DNA of 64,000 bases from Chloroflexi bacterium ADurb.Bin180. GTDB lineage: Bacteria > Chloroflexota > Anaerolineae > UBA2200. Each line of letters starts with the position of its first letter. Positions within the stretch are counted from its first letter, which is position 1. The translations under genes and the position numbers were made by a program. The notes under the pieces were generated by a model, which did no database searches, was not told where the DNA came from, and saw only the letters and a list, made by a program, of their open reading frames with translations. Location: the NCBI GenBank assembly GCA_002070215.1, contig MWCV01000005.1, positions 1 through 64,000 of the forward strand, in the 5' to 3' direction. Positions 60,217 through 64,000 of the stretch are shown in pieces.

Positions 60217-60330
60217 TCCCCTGCCCGCGAGAGGACCGCCGCAGCCCGCCGCAGCGAGCCTGCCTTCGTATAGCAAAGGCCCCTTCAGGGCGTTTTCTTC
60301 AGTGGTGGGGGTCCGGTTCGGGTGATGGGA

Positions 60331-63210
60331 CTACACGAAGTGGCCCTGCCTCAGAACGCGCTTCAAGTACTGCCCCGTGTACGAGCTCTTTACCCGCGCT
60401 ACCTCTTCAGGCGTACCTTCGGCTATCAGCCTACCGCCCTCGTCGCCACCCTCCGGGCCCAGGTCCAGAATCCAGTCGGCAGTCTTGATGACGTCCAGAT
60501 TGTGCTCAATGATCAGTACGGTGTTGCCAGCATCGACCAGGCGATTCAGTACCTGCAGCAGGCGATCAATATCCGCAAAGTGCAGACCGGTCGTCGGCTC
60601 ATCAAGGATGTAGAGCGTGCGGCCGGTAGCCCTGCGCGAGAGCTCGCGCGAAAGCTTGACTCGCTGGGCTTCGCCGCCGGACAGAGTGGTCGCCGGCTGC
60701 CCCAGCCGGATGTAGCCCAGGCCGACTTCGGAGAGGGTCTCTAGTTTGCGGCGAATGCCGGGAATGTTCTCGAAAAAGCGCAGACCCTCATCAACCGTCA
60801 TGTCCAGCACGTCGGCGATGCTCGCGCCCTTGAACTTGATTTCTAGCGCCTCACGGTTGAACCGCCGACCGTGACAGACTTCACAGGGCACATAGACATC
60901 GGGAAGGAACTGCATCGCAATCCGAATGATGCCATCGCCCTGGCAGGCCTCGCACCGCCCGCCCTTGACGTTGAACGAGAATCGCCCCGGCTGGTAGCCT
61001 CGCATCTTGGCCTCCGGCAAAGAGGCGAACAACTCGCGAATGGGAGTGAACATGTTGGTGTACGTGGCCGGATTGGAACGCGGCGTCCGTCCAATGGGCG
61101 ACTGATCGATGTCAATGACCTTGTCCAGGAGCTCAATACCACGGATGCTCTCGTGCGCCCCGGCTCGCTCCTTGGCTCGATAGATGCGCTGCGCCAGCGC
61201 CCTGTACAGCACCTCGATGACCAGGCTCGATTTCCCCGAGCCAGAGACACCGGTCACGCAGACGAACTTGCCCAGCGGGATGCGCACGCTCACCGACTTG
61301 AGGTTGTTCTCGGTGGCTCCAATGACCTCGAGGAACTTGCCGTTGCCCTGGCGTCTCTTCGCAGGAACGGGAACGCGGCGTTCGCCGCGAAGATACATAC
61401 CGGTCAGCGACGACGGCGCCGCGATTATGTCATCCAGAGCGCCGGCAGCCACGACGGAGCCGCCGTGCTCACCGGCCCCTGGCCCCAGGTCCACGATATA
61501 GTCCGCCGAGCGGATGGTTTCCTCGTCGTGCTCGACTACAATCAGCGTATTGCCCAGGTCGCGCATCCCGAGCAGAGTGTCGATCAGGCGCCTGTTGTCA
61601 CGCTGATGCAAGCCCACGCTCGGTTCGTCGAGGATGTATAGCACTCCCATGAGTTGAGACCCAATCTGGGTAGCAAGGCGGATTCGCTGGGCCTCCCCTC
61701 CCGAGAGGGTTGCCGCCATTCGGTCGAGTGTGAGATAGTCCAGGCCCACGTTGATCATAAAACCAAGTCGGTCATTGATCTCCTTGAGGACCTGCCGCGC
61801 GATGGTCGCCTCTCGCTTGGAGAACGTCAGCGGCAACGTCCGCAGCCAGTCCCTGGCCGCTGACACCGATAGGGCCGTGACGCCGACGATCGACTGGCCC
61901 CCCACTGTCACTGCCAGACTCTCCGGCTTGAGCCGCTTGCCACCGCAAGTGGGACAGGGGCGCGTGGTCATGTACGACTCGATCTGGGCGCGGATATAGT
62001 CCGAGTTGCTTTCCCTGTACCGCCTCTGCAGGTTCGGAATGACGCCCTCGTACGTGGTTTCATAATCCCGCGAGTGCCCAAAGCGATTGTGGTAGTGCAA
62101 GCGAATGACATCGCCCTCAGAACCATAGAGCAGGGCTTTCAGTTGCTGCGGCGTGAGTTGCTCAACCGGGGTATCCATGGTGAACCCGTAGTGGGCGGCC
62201 AGCCCTTCAAAGAGCTGCCCAAAGTAGCTGTCATCCTCTGCGTTCCGTGAGAGATTGAACGGGCTGGGTTCAATGGCGCCCTCAGCGAGCGACAGTGACC
62301 TGTCCGGGATGACGAGGTCCGGATCGATCTCGAGCAGGCTGCCCAGGCCGGTGCACGACGGGCAGGCCCCGTGGGGGCTGTTGAAGGAGAATGTCCGCGG
62401 CTCGATCTCCGGCAGACTGATGCCACAATGCGCGCAGGCGAGGTGCTCAGAGAACAACAGCTCCTCGCCCTTCTCCGGCACAACCCGCACCAGCCCGTCA
62501 CCAAGCTTGAGCGCGGTCTCCACCGAGTCGGCCAGCCGCAGACGGTCAGTGCCCGTCTCGGGGTCACCGGTGTCTTCCACCACCACTCGGTCAACCACCG
62601 CTTCGATGGTGTGCATCTTGTAGCGTTCCAGGACAATGTCGTCAGTGACCTCTCGGACCTGGCCGTCCACCCGGGCACGCACCAGACCCGCCTTGCGGAT
62701 GTCCTCGAACACGCGAGTGTGCTCGCCCTTGCGCGCCTCGATCAACGGCGCCAGGATCATCACTCGGCTGCCCTGTGGGATCGCCATCACCGCGTCAACG
62801 ATCTGCTGCACGGTCTGCTTGGCCACTACCCGGCCGCAGCGCGGGCAGTGAGGAATGCCTACTCTGGCGAACAGCAGGCGCAGGTAGTCATAGACCTCGG
62901 TAATCGTGCCGACGGTGGAGCGAGGGTTGTGTCCCGCTCCCCGCTGATCGATGCTGATGGCGGGGGACAGTCCCTCGATAGAATCCACATCGGGTTTGTC
63001 CATCTGTCCCAGGAACTGCCTGGCATAGGCCGACAGCGATTCGACGTATCGCCTCTGCCCTTCTGCATAGATGGTGTCGAACGCGAGCGAGGATTTGCCA
63101 GAGCCGCTGATGCCGGTAATCACGATCAGCCTGTCCCTGGGCAGTTCCACGTCGATGTTCTTGAGATTGTGCTCCCGAGCACCACGTATGATGATCTTGT
63201 CCTGAGGCAT
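60331..63210 (-). CDS. uvrA: excinuclease ABC subunit A
   Basis: The 959-residue protein has two ABC ATPase halves. The first has [20 protein letters not shown] (Walker A near 33-41) and [20 protein letters not shown]. The second has [16 protein letters not shown] and [19 protein letters not shown] with [18 protein letters not shown]. Zinc-module Cys pairs are CAHC...CPSC and CEAC...CEVC. UvrA finds bulky DNA damage and loads UvrB. ATG 63210 follows TTGGAGGGTGGGCGAG; a start at 63255 has no support. uvrB is not in the window. Confidence 0.97.
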   Translation of the reverse strand: MPQDKIIIRGAREHNLKNIDVELPRDRLIVITGISGSGKSSLAFDTIYAEGQRRYVESLSAYARQFLGQMDKPDVDSIEGLSPAISIDQRGAGHNPRSTVGTITEVYDYLRLLFARVGIPHCPRCGRVVAKQTVQQIVDAVMAIPQGSRVMILAPLIEARKGEHTRVFEDIRKAGLVRARVDGQVREVTDDIVLERYKMHTIEAVVDRVVVEDTGDPETGTDRLRLADSVETALKLGDGLVRVVPEKGEELLFSEHLACAHCGISLPEIEPRTFSFNSPHGACPSCTGLGSLLEIDPDLVIPDRSLSLAEGAIEPSPFNLSRNAEDDSYFGQLFEGLAAHYGFTMDTPVEQLTPQQLKALLYGSEGDVIRLHYHNRFGHSRDYETTYEGVIPNLQRRYRESNSDYIRAQIESYMTTRPCPTCGGKRLKPESLAVTVGGQSIVGVTALSVSAARDWLRTLPLTFSKREATIARQVLKEINDRLGFMINVGLDYLTLDRMAATLSGGEAQRIRLATQIGSQLMGVLYILDEPSVGLHQRDNRRLIDTLLGMRDLGNTLIVVEHDEETIRSADYIVDLGPGAGEHGGSVVAAGALDDIIAAPSSLTGMYLRGERRVPVPAKRRQGNGKFLEVIGATENNLKSVSVRIPLGKFVCVTGVSGSGKSSLVIEVLYRALAQRIYRAKERAGAHESIRGIELLDKVIDIDQSPIGRTPRSNPATYTNMFTPIRELFASLPEAKMRGYQPGRFSFNVKGGRCEACQGDGIIRIAMQFLPDVYVPCEVCHGRRFNREALEIKFKGASIADVLDMTVDEGLRFFENIPGIRRKLETLSEVGLGYIRLGQPATTLSGGEAQRVKLSRELSRRATGRTLYILDEPTTGLHFADIDRLLQVLNRLVDAGNTVLIIEHNLDVIKTADWILDLGPEGGDEGGRLIAEGTPEEVARVKSSYTGQYLKRVLRQGHFV

Positions 63211-63255
63211 TCTCGCCCACCCTCCAAGAGCCGCGCGCGCGTCGCTCGCCACCAC

Positions 63256-63284
63256 AGACTAGCACATATGTGCTACTTCGTCAA
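63256..63284 (-). promoter_or_regulatory. uvrA promoter with palindromic operator
   Basis: On the minus strand TTGACG (63284-63279) and TAGTCT (63261-63256) are 17 bp apart, with predicted start 63249. A perfect 16-bp palindrome TAGCACATATGTGCTA (63260-63275) fills the spacer and the first bases of the -10 box. That is a typical repressor position, possibly a LexA-type SOS site. Confidence 0.58.
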
Positions 63285-63353
63285 GGTCGCGGTGATTGGT
63301 GATTATAGCTGCGACTGCCACGGAAGAGCAACCTGCGCCATGGTAGAATCCCC

Positions 63354-63382
63354 TTGGCAGCGCCCAAGCCCTGTGCTATAAT
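63354..63382 (+). promoter_or_regulatory. sigma70-type promoter of the YqeB-like gene
   Basis: TTGGCA (63354-63359) and a perfect TATAAT (63377-63382) are 17 bp apart. The predicted start is near 63389, 17 bases before the ATG. Confidence 0.75.
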
Positions 63383-63405
63383 TGAAAGCCGGAAGGAGAC
63401 GCCGT

Positions 63406-64000
63406 ATGAAGGACTGCTCATTACCCACCAGGTTGGTCGTCTGGGTGCAAGGTGGTGGTGATCTCGGCACAGGAGTGGCCCACCGGCTGCACCGGGCGGG
63501 TCTTGCGGTTGTGGTCACCGAGACGAGTCCACCGCTGGTCATCAGGCGGGCGGTGGCCTTTGCCAATGCCGTCTTTGAAGGCCGATGGGAGGTCGAGGGT
63601 GTCACGGCTGTGCTGGTAACCACCGCAGCCGAAGCGCGACGGGCGCTGGCGAACGGCGACGTCCCGGTGTTGGTTGACCCTGCTGGCGAGACGGCCCTTG
63701 CTCTTGCTCCGCGGGCGGTGGTTGACGCACGCATGCTCAAGACCAGCGCCGGGCCGGGGTGGCGAGGTCAGATGATCGCCATCGGACTGGGGCCAGGCTT
63801 TGCCGCTGGAGTTGATGTGGATGCCGTTGTCGAAACCCAGAGGGGTCACTACCTCGGTCGGGTAATTCTGTCCGGATCGGCTGCTCCTAACTCGGGCGTG
63901 CCAGGCGCCGTGGGTGGCGTCGGCCAGGAGCGCGTTCTTCGTTCGCCCGCTGACGGACGACTGTGCTGTTCAGTGCAGATTGGCGACAGGGTGGAAGCAG
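63406..64000 (+). CDS. yqeB: YqeB-family molybdenum-hydroxylase accessory protein, N-terminal part cut by window edge
   Basis: From ATG 63406, after GGAAGGAGACGCCGT, the frame stays open for 198 codons to the right edge. The product has a Rossmann motif VVWVQGGGDLGTGVAHRL, then VVTETSPPLVIRRAVAFANA, VLVDPAGETALALAPRAVVDA and IGLGPGFAAGVDVDAVVETQ. This pattern is that of the selenium-dependent molybdenum hydroxylase system protein YqeB (EF2563 family), which acts with YqeC and XdhC-type proteins to mature selenium-containing molybdoenzymes. Those partners would lie to the right. A general XdhC-like role is the alternative. Confidence 0.82.
   Translation, partial: MKDCSLPTRLVVWVQGGGDLGTGVAHRLHRAGLAVVVTETSPPLVIRRAVAFANAVFEGRWEVEGVTAVLVTTAAEARRALANGDVPVLVDPAGETALALAPRAVVDARMLKTSAGPGWRGQMIAIGLGPGFAAGVDVDAVVETQRGHYLGRVILSGSAAPNSGVPGAVGGVGQERVLRSPADGRLCCSVQIGDRVEA

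Noticed and set aside
60290-60330. Small GCCC/GGGC hairpin considered as a uvrA terminator
   Set aside because: The stem is only four to five pairs and no T-run follows on the minus strand.

Overview
The window is about 62-63% GC and gene-dense, with short gaps and many 1-14 bp overlaps. It contains no tRNA, rRNA, insertion sequence, phage gene or CRISPR array that I can recognise. I infer an uncultivated or anaerobic Chloroflexota (Anaerolineae-like) bacterium. The reasons are an exported protein with long Thr/Pro/Ala linkers and a YLPLL motif, folate-dependent TrmFO, an anaerobe-type hybrid-cluster protein, and sigma70-type promoters that in some cases lead to leaderless starts. This is inference; no marker gene was compared.

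Layout. 1-10.5 kb, minus strand: a long run reading dgk-like, degenerate phosphodiesterase, rmlD, two GT2 glycosyltransferases, a GT-C-like membrane protein, prs, a B12-binding-type radical SAM protein, adenosine deaminase and pgeF (cut by the window edge). 10.5-13.7 kb, minus: a 1,053-residue exported papain-fold protein lacking its catalytic Cys and His. 14.1-23.7 kb, minus: a transport/peptidase operon with a DppB-like permease, a DppC-like permease fused to a degenerate M28 domain, a TolB-like propeller and a 1,626-residue M28-MA-MA-M28 protein. 23.8-25.0 kb: a class V aminotransferase. 25.1-28.6 kb, minus: Crp/Fnr regulator, ferredoxin, methyltransferase and hcp, with a palindrome centred at -41.5 of the predicted ferredoxin promoter.

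28.7-40.9 kb, plus: a lipoprotein, two glycosyltransferases, a split AddAB/RecB-like set (two SF1 helicase-type proteins and a stand-alone Fe-S nuclease), RecJ, a membrane SDH-type serine protease and a DUF166 protein, closed by a strong terminator. 41.0-42.0 kb, minus: a dihaem cytochrome c lipoprotein and infA. 42.1-49.2 kb, plus: a DeoR regulator with a promoter and operator, a fused-E1 / E2 / E3 2-oxoacid dehydrogenase complex and trmFO. 49.2-58.7 kb, plus: a sugar isomerase-like protein, an M28/glutaminyl-cyclase-like lipoprotein, a class I aminotransferase, hflX, ptsI, two tandem S41 proteases and smpB. 58.75-59.17 kb: tmRNA. Then mtnP (+), uvrA (-) and the start of a YqeB-type molybdenum-hydroxylase accessory gene (+, cut by the right edge).

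Themes. (1) Exported pseudo-hydrolases gather between 7.8 and 22.7 kb: a phosphodiesterase fold, a papain fold and two M28 domains have each lost key catalytic or metal-binding residues while keeping the fold signatures. (2) The permease-M28 fusion operon is the best candidate for an undescribed system. (3) The nitrosative-stress cluster has an unusually readable class II Crp/Fnr promoter. (4) The three-part helicase-nuclease set next to RecJ looks like a split end-resection machine. (5) Several promoters place +1 on or next to a start codon, including one predicted to start a nine-codon leader peptide coupled to dppB. Promoters, operators and start codons are sequence-based predictions; no search was run.
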